From assembly GCF_901933205.1 (NCBI RefSeq), contig NC_044585.1, positions 7,812,001-7,876,000 of the forward strand: DNA of 64,000 nucleotides, given 5' to 3'. Below, in pieces: positions 51,421-63,220 of the stretch (positions within the stretch are counted from its first letter, which is position 1; every line of letters begins with the position of its first letter). The notes under the pieces were generated by a model. The model ran no database searches. It was not told the origin of the DNA and was given only the letters and a program-made list of their open reading frames with translations. Origin of the DNA: Camarhynchus parvulus (lineage: Eukaryota > Chordata > Aves > Passeriformes > Thraupidae). A program made the position numbers and the translations under genes.

Positions 51421-52678
51421 ACAATCTAGTTTGAGCTTAAAAAGAGAAGGGGAAGGACTGGGGTGATGGTGTTCCCACCTGTGCTGGCTCCTCCTTGGTG
51501 CCAGGACTAAGGTGGGACCATTCCAGGGGAACTCCTGGAGCTGCCCCAGGTGGAGCAGGTTTGTCTGGTCAGCACACAGTTAATGTGCAGGCAAATCTTC
51601 TCCCAAGAACATTCTGAGGGGAAGCAAACAGCTCATTGCTACTGCCTGGGAAGGGCAGAGCCAGGTCTCTAGGATGGAGAGAGCTCTTTCAGGGCTGTCT
51701 GCAGAGCTCTGCCCATAATGAGCCTGGTAGTTTTCATTAGCATTGCTAATGGCATCTTCCACTTTTAAGAAATAACAACAAGGTTTCATGAATTAATAAA
51801 AGGAAGATGGTGATTGACTGAACAAAGGGTGTGCCAGCCTGTGCAGCTGGTCTGCTTTAACTAGGTAATGTCCATAGATACGGCGTTAATTTAATTCTCA
51901 GTTGAAATACTCCAGAGGAAATGTCAGATCAATAATGTAGGAAAGGGCAAAGATTTGCTAAGCCTGGCTGGCTTGTGTGTGTTAACTACCATGAGCTAGA
52001 TATGGATAAATGCTGAACATTAAGGTGAGTAATCACAACTGTCTTGGGTGTCTGAAAAAATTTTCTGCATAAACGCTGTACAAAACAAACATGTTTCAGG
52101 CAAGAGCCTGGGTAACAGGTTGTTATTTCATGCACAGCTCTGCAGTTTTAACATCCATGGGCTTGTTTTTTTTTTTTAATCTGGAAGAGGAAAAAGGCTT
52201 CATTTCAAACCTTGTCCATTCCTCCCTAGTGTGGTGCAGAATCCCTGCGCCCATCCCCGCTCAGGGTCCTGCACCAGCACATCTTGGTGCCTGCACACAT
52301 GTGGCTACCTGCTCTAGCTCTTGGTGGTTTTAAATTCTGCTTTGCATCTGAATTTAACCTTTTACCACATTACTTGTGAGATTTCCACTGGACTGGGTGG
52401 CAAAGGTGCTCGGAAAGCAAATCCCACCTCTCCTTGTTAAGAAGCAGTTCTGTGAGCAGGAGCTGTGCTCAGTTGTGGTCATGGCTGGCATGCTTTCATT
52501 GCAATGAAACAAGAACAGACACCTTTCATGGCCTTTGGGCCTAAATCTCAACTGTTTGACAGTTGCATGGTAATTTTTCCATGCAGTCTTGGCTAAACCA
52601 CTCAGAAACCTTGAGGATTTATTTATTTAAATAACACTATCTCCTCCAGCACTGAGAGTGAGGGCTCTCCCAGGACCC

Positions 52679-52693
52679 GTGTGTGTGTGTGTG
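52679..52693 (+). repeat. Short (GT)n microsatellite
   Basis: Seven GT units. Simple repeat only. Confidence 0.8.
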
Positions 52694-55600
52694 GAGTTTA
52701 TGGGAACACTGTGATTTCAGAATTGCCAAAACAAACAACAGGTGCCTGTGTTATTTTGCAAGTAGGAGCTGCTCAAATATCAGACTTTGGCAGAGAAGAG
52801 GTTTCCCTACCACACTGATCTTACCCCAAAGGCCCCTGGGAGCCTGGGTGGTGTATTTATGCTAAAGGATGCCGAGTTGGAAAATATTTTGAAATCACCT
52901 TTGATGAAGAAGTCTTTAAAGTGCCTTCCCAGCTACTTGTTCATCTGCTTAATTTCTGCTTTTAACAACAGTATGGATCAGTATCAGGTTTAAGTACAAC
53001 TGGAGAAGGCACAGGGTGACTCAGAGAATCCCATAATAGCCTTTTTCCTAGGGGCTTGGCTTACCTTCTCCAGGGAACTGAGCATGGGTGGAGCTGCACT
53101 GAGGTCTGTACCAGTGCAAACCTGTGGGTGGGAAACAGGCTGGGATTGGGAGAAATGCTCTCACCACTGCAAGGAGCCCTCCTGCAGGAACTGGGCAAGT
53201 TGGGGGGATGTCCAGGCAGAGTTTGTCATGCTGGTGGCCAAAGATGGGTGTGCTGTGGGAGTGGGACTGTACAGAGCAGTCCTGCTTCCCTTCTCCAAGG
53301 GATACAGTCCCAGCTGCTGGCTTTTTTGGGATCTAGTGAAACCAAGGCCCTTCAAAGAACCAGCTCCTGCCTCAGGAGCCACCCACTCAATATTTGCCAT
53401 ATCATGGCACTGGTTTTCCAGCAAGGTGACAATGGACAGGGTCTGTCCCTGAGTGGCAGGGAGCCCCTGCCTGGGCAGGACAGTGTGGGAGGTGTGTGCT
53501 GCTGCTGTGGAAAGAGCTGTGAGCAGCCCAGTGCCTCCATCCCCAGTGTCTACCAGCCTCTTACTGGGGCTTTTCCCAGCTGGGTTTTAAAAGGAGGAAA
53601 GAAAAGAGCTGACAGAGCTGGAACTGCTTTAAGGTGGAACTGAAACAATAGCTTGTGGCTGTCTGAATCAGTTCCCTTGTTCCATGAATTTGACTCAGAG
53701 CTGAGTATTTCAGAGCCTCAGAAAGAAAAGGCTCATTTCAATTTTGGTTCTAATAATGGGCAAAGGTCACAGCAGTTGGGAGGAGAGAGGAAATGAAAGG
53801 CATGGGCTTGGCTGTTTTCTCTGAACCAGCTTCACCCGTTCCTGGTTACGATCTCAGCAGAATAATAGCTGCTCCTGAGCAAAGCCAAGAAATGAAATTA
53901 ACACATGCAAAATTGCATTACAGCCGTGTCAGGATCCTGCTGCCCAGCAGTGTGAGCAATGCCTCTGGAGCACGTGGCGAGGGCAGCACAGGAACACTGA
54001 TGGCTGAGAGCAGAGACCTGGCTCTGCCAGGCACAGCCCATCCCTGCATCCCTGGGGCACCTGCAGCTCTGCCCTGGGGGCTGGAGATGCTCTGCTACCC
54101 CTGCACCCACAGCTCAGCCTCTCTCAGCCCCCACAGCGCTTTAAGGTGCTGTAAATCCAAACCTGCAGCCTGCCAGGGAGCTTGAGGCTGATGCTTGAGC
54201 TTCTCCAGGGATTTGGCCAGACTTCAGGAGCAGAGCAAAACACACCATGAGAGCTGCCTGGGAGGCGCAGCCAGGCCCCTGGCCTTGCTGAATACCCAGC
54301 AGCAGGCCCTTCCCTGGCTCTGATCCCCTGATCCAAGCCCATCTTGAGGGGTGGGTGCTCATCCCTCGAGGCAGCTGTGCCCCTCTGGGCTGGGCTGGGA
54401 GCACAGTGTGTGGCAGGAGCCCGGCAGGGCTGAGGAGATGCTGGCAGGTGGTGATGCAAACACTGGCTGTGGGGAGCCCTGGCCATTCCCTGCTCCTCCA
54501 TTCCCAGCTCCCCAGGAGCCAGCAGCAGGGTCAGGCCTCACTCAGCTCATCCTGCTGCCCATACCAGCAGCTGGGAGCTGCTGAAAATGTGCCAACACAG
54601 CCACTGTGACCCCCGTGGCTCTGGTGCAAAGGCAGGTTTGCTCAGGGCTGGGAGATGAATATGACTATTCCCACGATGTGCTTAACAACATCATTTACTG
54701 CAGGGGCTCTGGGGACGGTGCTGACACTCGCTTTAGCAGCTCAAGTGTTTAATGTGTTCTCCAAGGCACTCTGTAAACACAGATAGAGCTGAGTGACACA
54801 AATGTATTTGCAGAATGTTTTAGGGTTAGCACGCTCCAGAGCCATGCAATCAAATGATGGTGAGCCAGGGAATGGTTCTTGGAGAGGATCATGATTCAGC
54901 AAGGGGTCGTGATTATTAAATACATCACAAGGCTTCCTCTTGGTATTTTTCATACCTTGTTCTCAAAGTATTACTCATTTAATTTTCCCTCTGAAAGTTA
55001 TTACAGGTGACTCACCTTTAGCTCGAGTGAGCAAACATGACCAAGTGTTTATTCTCTTCACAGCTGAGCAATTTTAAGCCCAGATTCTGACCTTAAAAAA
55101 GTCCCTGAGTGAGGCTGGTGGGTAAGACAGTACACCACTGGTCCCTGGAGCATCATGACTCAGAGGCATATTTCTTATTAAAATGCTTCTGCTTTTAACT
55201 CGAGGCAGTCACATTTGCTGACCGACATCCACCGTGGATTTCCCGTCCCACCCCGAGCAAGGGCTGGGCTGAGCTCCCACCAACTCCCCAGCTCCCTGCT
55301 GCTGCCAAAACACATCAGCCTGCTGCTGTCCCACCCAAGTGCTGGAGGAAAATATGATAGGAAATGCCTGTTTTCTTCCATAAGCAATTAATCTAAGTCA
55401 GGATGGGTCCGCTTGTTGCTCCAGGGGGGAAATAAAAATGAGCATCCCTGGGCCAGGGGGGGAATGGGGAGCAGGGGCTCAACTTCTCTCCGTTGCTGCC
55501 CCATCTGAAGGTTAGTTTGGGTGAGGTTTTCTCTTTGGATTGAGTTCTTTGTCTTTTTTTTCCCCTTGGCACGTGAGATCAGCAATTTCACTTTGCAGTG

Positions 55601-56201
55601 ACAGCTTAGGGAGGGCAGAGCATGTGCTGCTGTCCTGTCTGTGAAAGCCTCTTTGTTGCCTGCTGTTAATCTGAGCAGGTTTGCAGGCTCTCAGTGCTTT
55701 TGTCCCGAGTTTTGTTTTCAGTTTGGGTCTCACCAGCAGTCCCACACAGTTTCCTGGCTGGCAGAACAATCTCTAAGCTCAGCAGACTGCAGGCTTGTAG
55801 TGTGTCCAACGAGCAGGTGAGGGAAACCTCTCACCCTGCCAGAGGGGAATGCCTGCAAAGCAAAGGGAAAAAGGCACTGCAAAGGCTGGTGTACAAACCC
55901 TCTTCTGGGCCATTTGCAGAGAGCAGGGGACTTTGGCAGGGGACCAAGAATTCTGGGTCCTTGCATTGGTGTTTATTGCAGCAAGGAGAGATAAAAGGAG
56001 AGCAGTGACCAAGGCTGGGCTGAGCTCATTGCAGCCCCTGTGCCAAGAATCATCCTGGAGCCCCAAGACACAGAAATGCATCCTGAGCTCAAACCTGTGT
56101 GAAAGTGCCTGGGAGGAGGCTTAGGCTTGGGAACTGGTGCCCTAAAAGCTCCTGAGCCCTGGCAGTCAGGTTTAATTATTAGCTAATTGGCTGGGGTGTA
56201 T

Positions 56202-56220
56202 CTCATTTGTAACAAATGAG
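56202..56220. other. 19-bp perfect palindrome with two E-box words
   Basis: CTCATTTGT and ACAAATGAG are separated by a single A. Each arm contains an E-box-type CANNTG word (CATTTG or CAAATG). A TTAATTATTAGCTAATTGG homeodomain-type stretch lies 10 to 30 bases to the left. A bHLH/homeodomain site cluster is possible but unproven. Confidence 0.4.
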
Positions 56221-57185
56221 GAGAGGAAGGCAGTGAGGCTGTGGTTGGTGGAGGCAGAGCTGGTTAACTCCTGGCTAAGCTGGTATAAGGAGCTGTTATC
56301 CTGGTCTCTGGGAGGGGTTTGTGGTGTGCTGATGCCTTTTTCAGGTGTGTCCATGAGAAGTGGTGATGTCACCTGCAGGCTGTCACCCACCAGCCTTTCT
56401 TGCTCGTGGACAAGATTTGGAGATTGCCTGCCACGGTGCTTCATGGGCTGGTGCCCTCAGCAAGACAGCAGTCAGGTAATGTGTGTTACACCCTAGTAGC
56501 TTTATAACCTGGGAAATTGCCTTTTGAGAGGGCTGGGGGGGAATAAAGCAGAGTAAGTGTAATTCTCAGAGCCCTAAACTCTGTGACAAAGCTGCTGTGG
56601 GGAGACTGAAATTTTTTGTCAGGAAAATATCAGTAGCCTTAATCTCTTATTGCCTTCTTTTATAACACATGATTTAAAAACATACTGGTGTTATCTGTGT
56701 GTGATATAGGAAGCAGCCATGTAATATTGTCTCTCTGAAGATTGTGTTGGAGCTCACTATCTGTGCTCAAGTAGCTACAAGGTCAAATCCCAGCTGATAT
56801 CTCAGAGGAATTGTAGAACAGATGTTAAGCTGAGCTTCTGACTTGGGGTGTCCCTCCCTTGGCTGTGCCATAGATGTTTGTGATAGCAGCTAACCAAATT
56901 CATTTGTCTGTGCTCCCCTCCTCCTTGTGAAATTGGGGTACCAGCACTTTGTTATCTTGGAGATTCTGTGTAGATGAGGGAGTGATGATGGGGTCCACAC
57001 CAGAGCATGGGGAAAGATGGGGGGGAAAAAAATCAACTGAGTTTAAGCTTGACACAGAGCAGTGTGGGTTTCAAAATCTGTAATTCTCTGGGAAAAACTG
57101 ATTTTGTGGTTTCAGTGTTGCATCTTTTAGAGCAGAAATGCTTCAGTGAAGGTGCTGAAATGCAATTAGCAGAATAATTCCAGTT

Positions 57186-57220
57186 GAACTGGCTCTGCCA
57201 CCAGCTCCCAGAGCCAGTTC
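57186..57220. other. Perfect 12-bp hairpin stem
   Basis: GAACTGGCTCTG at 57186-57197 pairs fully with CAGAGCCAGTTC at 57209-57220 across an 11-base loop. Pairing does not continue outward, so the stem is too short for a typical microRNA precursor. It may be chance or a protein-binding inverted repeat. Confidence 0.5.
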
Positions 57221-59128
57221 CCTGTGCTGTGTGCTCTGGACATGCTGCTGGGAAGATGCAGAACCCTGAAGCTCCTACTCTGCCCCCCTGCTCCCCAAAT
57301 CAAGCAGGGTCAGTCCCTGGCACTCTGTGTGAAGTGTTGGCCTCATTTGCTAACAGCTTTGGTCTCTCCATATCTGAGACAGGATTATTAATATGCCTTT
57401 CCTCCCAGGCTGACTGAGGTTAATTGAGATTTGTGAGGTGCTGAGAAGGTGCAGCAATGAGCAGGGCAGAAATGTTGGTATTTGAGGGAAGATTTTTAAA
57501 AACAAGTCTGGAAATCATCAGAAAATAAAAAGAATCATTTTAACAGTAATTATTGGGAAAAAAAAATTGTACGCTTTTAAACAAAACCCTCTGCTTCTAC
57601 TCTTATCTGATGGCAAAGCAGATCAAACAGAACGCTTTCTGATAAGGGTGATGTATTTGCCAGTTGTTTAAATGAACACCTGCAAGCCTTACCTTCAATA
57701 TTTGTCTTTGGAGATGGCAGGGGACAGTGGCTGCCAGTGCCCAGGAGCTCTGCAGAGCTGGGGGAAGAGGCACAGAGCCTGAGTGAACACGGGAAATCCC
57801 AGGGGTGCATGTCTCCAGTGAGTTACCTCTGTGGCAGTGGTGTTAAAACCCCATGGGATGGGGAGAGCTGGGCTGGAGGGCACCCAGCCAGCTCCCAGGA
57901 GGCCAGAGGAACACAGGACACATTTAAAATGCCAGTGGGTGTTCCATGAGCTCTGGAGGGAGGTTCCTCCCCCTGCTGCTCCCCCTGACCCCCAGGCACC
58001 TTAATGGACCTGGTGGTGAATTTCTGCTGCTGGAGCCCTGATTCTGAAATAAACCTGGAGCACCCTTGGCTCGGTCTGTTCTTCCCCATCTCAGGAGCAG
58101 GGCCTGCACTGTGACTTTGTGGTTTGCTTACTTGGCTTGTTTGGGATTTATTTTTAAGGAAAGAGGATGCTTTTGATTTGGAGCTCAGAACCAGGTGTGC
58201 AAGTGAGAGGTTTGTGCCTGATAAATGGCATTGAGAGCAGTGTGTGCCTGAGCTGCTGGGGTCAGGTTGTTTGATATGTTCTTCAGGAGGGTGAGGGTAA
58301 GGATGGGTTTGCACACACTGGGATCTGTCTGCCTCTGCTTTGCTTTCTGTAAGAGAGAAGTGACACGAGATGGAAAGGTGAGATGGAAATGTAAAATGGA
58401 AGCTGGGATGCATGGAGCTTGTGCAACTCAAGTGCCAGTCCTTATGCCATAATCTCATGGAAACCAGCAGTGCAGGAGGTGCCAGCAGAAAATTCTTCTT
58501 GTCCTGGCTCTTTTCAGAACCACTGGGTAACTTTGATTGGTGTTTCACTGCTCCATCCTGCTGCCTCTGCTCCCTCAGTGGTCCTGTGCCCATTTCTGAC
58601 CTCGTGGAGCTGTTTCTGTGGGGAAAGGGAAATCCCCTCATGATTTCTGGAGGTTCCCATCACACTCCCTGTCCCACCCTGGCTTCATCCCACCCCAGTC
58701 CACCCTTCCCAGGGGCTCCTGTTCCCTCACTGCACTGGTGATGTGCAGGAAGCAGCGCAAATTGTTTGGGGTGCCCCTGGCATCAGGTAAAGGATGGAAG
58801 GTTCTCCCCAGCCAGCCCTGCCCAGTCTGGGTCTGTGCTGCTGCCCCTGTGTAGCTGTGCAGGGCTCACAGCTGGGCTGCTGGTGCTTGGGCACAAACAG
58901 GGCAGAGCTGGGATGAGCCCCTGGACGTTTTGGGTCCCCTGTGAGTGCCTGGCTGGCTGAGCAGCACCACCTGCCCCTGGGCTTGGGGCACTTGGCACTG
59001 TGAGACATCACCCCTGGGTGTTTGGTGACCTTGAGACAGCTCAGCAAAGGGCTGGCACCACATCCCTGTGGACTTCCCTGGGGTGGCACAGCCAGGAGAG
59101 CACCAGGCTTTGTGGCAGGGACTGGTGT

Positions 59129-59146
59129 CAGCAGCAGCAGCAGCAG
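59129..59146 (+). repeat. (CAG)6 trinucleotide repeat
   Basis: Six perfect CAG units in non-coding sequence. No exon is recognised around it. Confidence 0.9.
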
Positions 59147-60747
59147 GGTCTGCAGGGCTGCCCAGCCAGCCCCATCTCATCCCCATTTCCTCCTCTTCAG
59201 TAGCACAAAATGAATCCCTCAGAAGTGAAGTTAACTAAATAAACAAATATGGAGCTATTTATTTTCTATTGTCAAAGAAATGCTGTGGGCTCAGGCGGGA
59301 TTTTGTATTCACTGTTCACATCTGCAGCCCTGCTGTGCTCGGGGTGGGGGAGAGGCTATCCCTTTTATTTGCTCTGGCCTGAGCAGTAAATCAGATGGGA
59401 AGAATCCCACCCTGAAGCCACCCCTCTCCAAGCACTCTTCCCTTTCTCCCCAGTCTGAAGGGAGTGGAGCTGCACCATCCACACAGTAAACACTGCAAGA
59501 AAAACAAATGCTTTTTCCTCTCTGGGTGGGGGGGGGAAGAGAGAAGAAAAGGCCTTAGCAATGTCGTTTTTCCCTCCAAGCTAAAATAACACAGCAGTGA
59601 GAGCTAAGGATGCAGCTGTGGTTCAGAGGGGGGTTATTTTTATTTTTTTAATACACCACTGGGAGTTCAAACAACGTGTCAGTGATACGTTGCCTTTTGT
59701 AGAGAGTGGCTCTGTTGTCTCCACCCTCTTTGGGTTTCTTCTTGTTTTTTGGTGGTTTTTTTTTTTCATTTTCTTGAAGTATTTTACTCACCCTGTTGAA
59801 CACATAGCTCATCTGGATAAAAGCCTCTGCTGTGACATCCACAGGCTGGATCTGCAGAGTTGTTTGTTTCAAAGCAATAGTCTGGGAGAATTTATTGAGC
59901 TGGCTTTGCCTCCCCCCACCTCCCATGTAAATTAATGAAATGCATGTTCTGTGACACTTGTTAAAAAGCAATAAATCCTTTTCTGCATTTATTGCTTTGA
60001 AGGTAAGGATAAGAAGATGTGATTTAGTCTGGAGGTAGGGTGGCTGGAGATGCTCTGATTCCCCTGGTGCTCTGTCTCAAAGGTTAAGTGCTGTGTTTCA
60101 GCAGCCAAAGCAGCTTGAGAACCCAAAAATGCCCCTGGACCATGGTGGCCTGATGCTGTTGGCTGTCCCCCAGCTGAAGCCCCATCCCAGGTGCATTCAA
60201 GTCCCATGCATTCATCTGGAGTCATCCCCTCTCCTGGTAAATCCAGCCCCAGGCTCACAGAGATGCTCCAGGAGCAGTGGAACAGGGGGGCTTTTGTGGG
60301 CTGAGTGCCTCTTCATGTCTATAGGCAGCTCTGTGCATCTTGACACTCGGTGATTAGAGATGTTAGTCTGCACTTAACAGTGCCCGAGTGTCTCTCAGTG
60401 CTTTGCAAATCCTGATTAAACAAACCTTAGGTAATGGCTTTTTGGTTTTTTTTTTCTTTAATTTATTTTTTTAAAAATCCTTATATTGCCAGGATGTGGT
60501 AAAGCTGCTGTCTTAATCTCTGAGCGTGCTGAATCCAGTGCTGCAAACAGAGCCAGGAGCCCTGGGGCTGACCACAGCACAGGGCTGGGTGGCTCCTGTC
60601 CCTCTCTCCCAGGGCCTGGCCTGAGCTGCCTGGAGCAGGGGCTGATGTGCCTGTCCCTGTTCCCTGGGCTGGGAATGCCCCCAGGGCAGGGGAGAGGTGG
60701 GACACATCCCCACAGCCCTGCTGGGGTCAGATCCATGAGTTTGACAG

Positions 60748-61149
60748 TATTGTATTTGTGGGGTGTCCTGATGAAGGAAGGAAGGATGAATCTGACTCCA
60801 TGTTCTCAGAAGGCTAATTTATTATTTTATGATACTATAATATATTAAAGAATGCTATACTAAACTGTACTAAAGAATACAGAAAAGATATTTACAGAAT
60901 GCTAAAAAGATAATAATGAAAACTTGTGATTCTCTCCAGAGTCCTGACACAGCTTGACCCTGATTGGCCAAAGAGTGAAAACAACTCACAGCAGAAACCA
61001 ATGAAACAATCTCCAAACACGTTCCACAAGTGAGCACAACACAGGAGAAGCAAATGAGATAAGAATTGCTTTCCTTTTTCTTTGAGACTTAGCTTGCCAG
61101 GAGAAAAATGCTGGGCAAAGGGATTTTTCCAGAGAATGTGAATGCCACA
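60748..61149 (-). mobile_element. LTR-like repeat, copy 1 (solo)
   Basis: About 400 bases match the copy at 62729 along nearly the full length, with small substitutions and indels. Read on the minus strand, it starts TGTGGCATTCAC. It has a CCAAT box (TTGGCCAATCAGG), then an AATAAA polyadenylation signal within AATAATAAATTAG, and ends in CCCCACAAATACA. That order fits an endogenous retroviral LTR. No primer-binding site, polypurine tract or coding remnant lies beside it, so it is probably a solo LTR. Exact ends and target-site duplications could not be fixed, and the family name is not known to me. Confidence 0.65.
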
Positions 61150-62728
61150 GGGCAGCTCACACTGACAGAGGCTTCTTGGTGTCCCTGCATGGGACACACG
61201 TGTGGGGAGAGGAGCAAGGTTGCTGGCCCCTTGGGCAGAGGGAATTTATTGTCAGAGGGGAGTTTTGTGTCTCTGAGAATGCTCTGCAGATTGGAGACGG
61301 GACAGGATGGCAGGAAAGGGATTTGTGACCACAAACACAACCTCTGCCTGTCCTGTGGCCTCTGCTGCACCACCAGCCTGAATCACACAAAAATGAGCGC
61401 AGGAGGTCCCTCTGTCTGCCTTAGCCTGACCACCTTTCTTCTCTCAGTCTTTGGCTTCCATTTCTTCCTGCCTGGCTGGCCAGGGGCAAGTGCAGTCCCA
61501 CGGGCTGTGCCTCAGGGATGCCTTGGGGAGCACTGGTAATATTGGACAGTGGGAGAACACACAAAAGAGATGGGAACAGCAGCTCCCACAGCACCCTGAG
61601 CAAGCCTGAGCCCTTGGGTGAGACCTTGCTGTAAGGACACTGTGGGAGGGTGATGTGAATTTAACTCCTAGCAGGAATGACTGGGAGGATGTGGCCAACA
61701 GGTACTTAGTGCTTCCTTTGAAACCACAAACCCCAATATGCTTCCATTTTTCTCTGGAATCATGCAAAACCAGCCTGGCTTGTGGCATTTTTTTTGTGAA
61801 TGAAACTGAATTAAGGACTGGGTGCATACACCAAAAATTCTGGTGAGGGGCTCAGATGCTGGGCTTGGAGGTGTTTTTTTGGAGCAGTGCAGGATTTTCC
61901 CATTCCAGCTCCTGTTGTGGCTCTGATGAGAACAGAAACAGAGTGACCTGGGCAGAGCTTGTTGGGCTCTCTCAGATTAGCTCAGAGTGGGTCCAGCAGA
62001 GTGGTGGGAGCTCTGCCACACACATTAGATTAGACAGTGAAAATAGATTAATTTCTTATCGCTGCTTGCAGCATATTTTGCAACTGGGTTTTAAGTCCTC
62101 CTGTTGCAAAGTGCCCTTGGCACTGTAAAACGTGTGTATGTGCTGAAAAGAAAGAGATCAGACCAAATGTCACCATCTCAGCAGCAGCAGTGCAGTTGGC
62201 ATCAGCATTTGGCAGTGAGGATCCTCCTCAGCAGCAGCTTCTGAAACGTGGTGGGCTTTGTGCCCATAAGGGTCTGGGTTTTCTCTTTAGATCTGGTGAT
62301 TTGGAAACTTAATTCATGTTTCCCTGCAATGGAGCACCACAGCAGGGATTTTCTCTCCTCCTCTGCATCAGAGAAGGCCTTAAATGGCCATGTGAGCTGC
62401 ACGCTGCCTTTCCCTGCCAATAACCCCTGATAGCAATCACAGCCACGTGCTCGGTGGTGTCCTTGATGGCCGTGTGTCATGCTGGGCTCACAGAGCCTGG
62501 CTCTGCCTTTCAGCTGCAAGTTCAGCCTCAGGACAGATGCCAGTCCCCCCAGCTCCAGCTGTGCTCTCTGGGGTGGGTTATCTGTCAGATAAACAAGGTT
62601 TTCAGTGCAGTGCAAAGGCACTGGCTGCTCCCAGAGGTGTTGGATTCCAGTGTGAGGATGGGGTTTGGTGCTTGGTGGGGTTGAAGCAGTTAATGAGGAG
62701 ATATCATCATATCACAGACATGACCCCT
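61150..62728. other. Sequence between the two LTR-like copies
   Basis: This is about 1.6 kb of ordinary, moderately GC-rich sequence. It has no gag, pol or env similarity. On the minus strand, the base after the right copy does not begin a TGG-type primer-binding site. The sequence before the left copy is not a polypurine tract. It is best read as host flank, not a proviral interior. Confidence 0.55.
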
Positions 62729-63220
62729 TATTGTATTTGTGGGGTTCCCCAGATGAAGGGAGGAATGATGCATCTGACTCCATCTTCTCATAAGGCTAAT
62801 TTATTATTTTATTGTAATAAAATATATTATATTAAAGAATACTATATATTATATATAGTATATATTATATATACTATATATTATATATACTGTATATTAT
62901 ATTCTATTACTATATTATATATACTATATACTATATTATATTAAAAAATACTAAAGAATACAGAAAGGATACTTACAGAAAGCTAAAAGATAATAATGAA
63001 AACTTGTGACTCTTTCCAGAGCCCTGATGCAGCCTGACCATAATTGGCCAATAAGTCAAAACAATTCACATCAGAAACCCAATGAAACAATCTCCAAACA
63101 CATTCCAAAGCAGCCAAACCAGGAGAAGCAAATCAGATAATTGTTTTCTCTGAGGTTTTTTAGCTTCCCAGGAGCAGAATCCTGGGTGAAGGGATTTTTC
63201 CAGAAAATCTAACTGTGACA
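62729..63220 (-). mobile_element. LTR-like repeat, copy 2 (solo), with AT expansion
   Basis: This is the same element and orientation as the copy at 60748. Shared blocks include GTATTTGTGGGGT, the TCTGACTCCAT...TCTCA block, GGCTAATTTATTATTTTAT, AAAGAATACAGAAA, AAGATAATAATGAAAACTTG, AACAATCTCCAAACAC and GGGATTTTTCCAGA. It is about 90 bases longer because of an internal TA-rich expansion. The AATAAA signal on the minus strand is kept. Point differences from copy 1 are spread throughout, which argues for two separate, not very recent insertions. Confidence 0.65.
62816..62945. repeat. TA-rich expansion inside the second LTR-like copy
   Basis: About 130 bases are composed almost only of A and T, in TATATTA, TATATAC and TATAGTA units. 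It sits where copy 1 has a much shorter AT-rich segment (about 60830-60875). It looks like local slippage growth after insertion. The stretch is strongly self-complementary. Confidence 0.85.

Larger units (their letters stand above)
48546..60747. other. Gene-free 5' flank of FBRSL1, fourth part
   Basis: No exon is recognisable. The longest frames (58641 to 57823, minus, 272 codons; 53056-53643, plus, 195 codons) show no domain, signal peptide or family similarity. An AT-rich unique stretch at 48690-48900 contains TTAATTA-type words and may be a conserved non-coding element. A 25-bp duplication at 51379, a GT repeat at 52679, inverted repeats at 56202 and 57186, and a CAG repeat at 59129 are listed separately. 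The part from 53 to 60 kb is somewhat GC-richer but CpG-poor. Confidence 0.55.

Noticed and set aside
53056..53643. 195-codon plus-strand frame
   Set aside because: It is rich in Gly, Ser, Leu and Cys as expected from the base composition, with no domain and no splice-bounded structure.
57823..58641. 272-codon minus-strand open frame beginning with ATG
   Set aside because: It has no recognisable domain, signal peptide, repeat pattern or family similarity. It lies in mixed non-coding sequence with low CpG and has no supporting promoter. Long chance frames are expected in 64 kb.
60748..63220. A single internally deleted provirus bounded by the two LTR-like copies
   Set aside because: There is no primer-binding site after the right copy, no polypurine tract before the left copy, and no retroviral coding remnant between. 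The flanks show no matching duplication that I can see.
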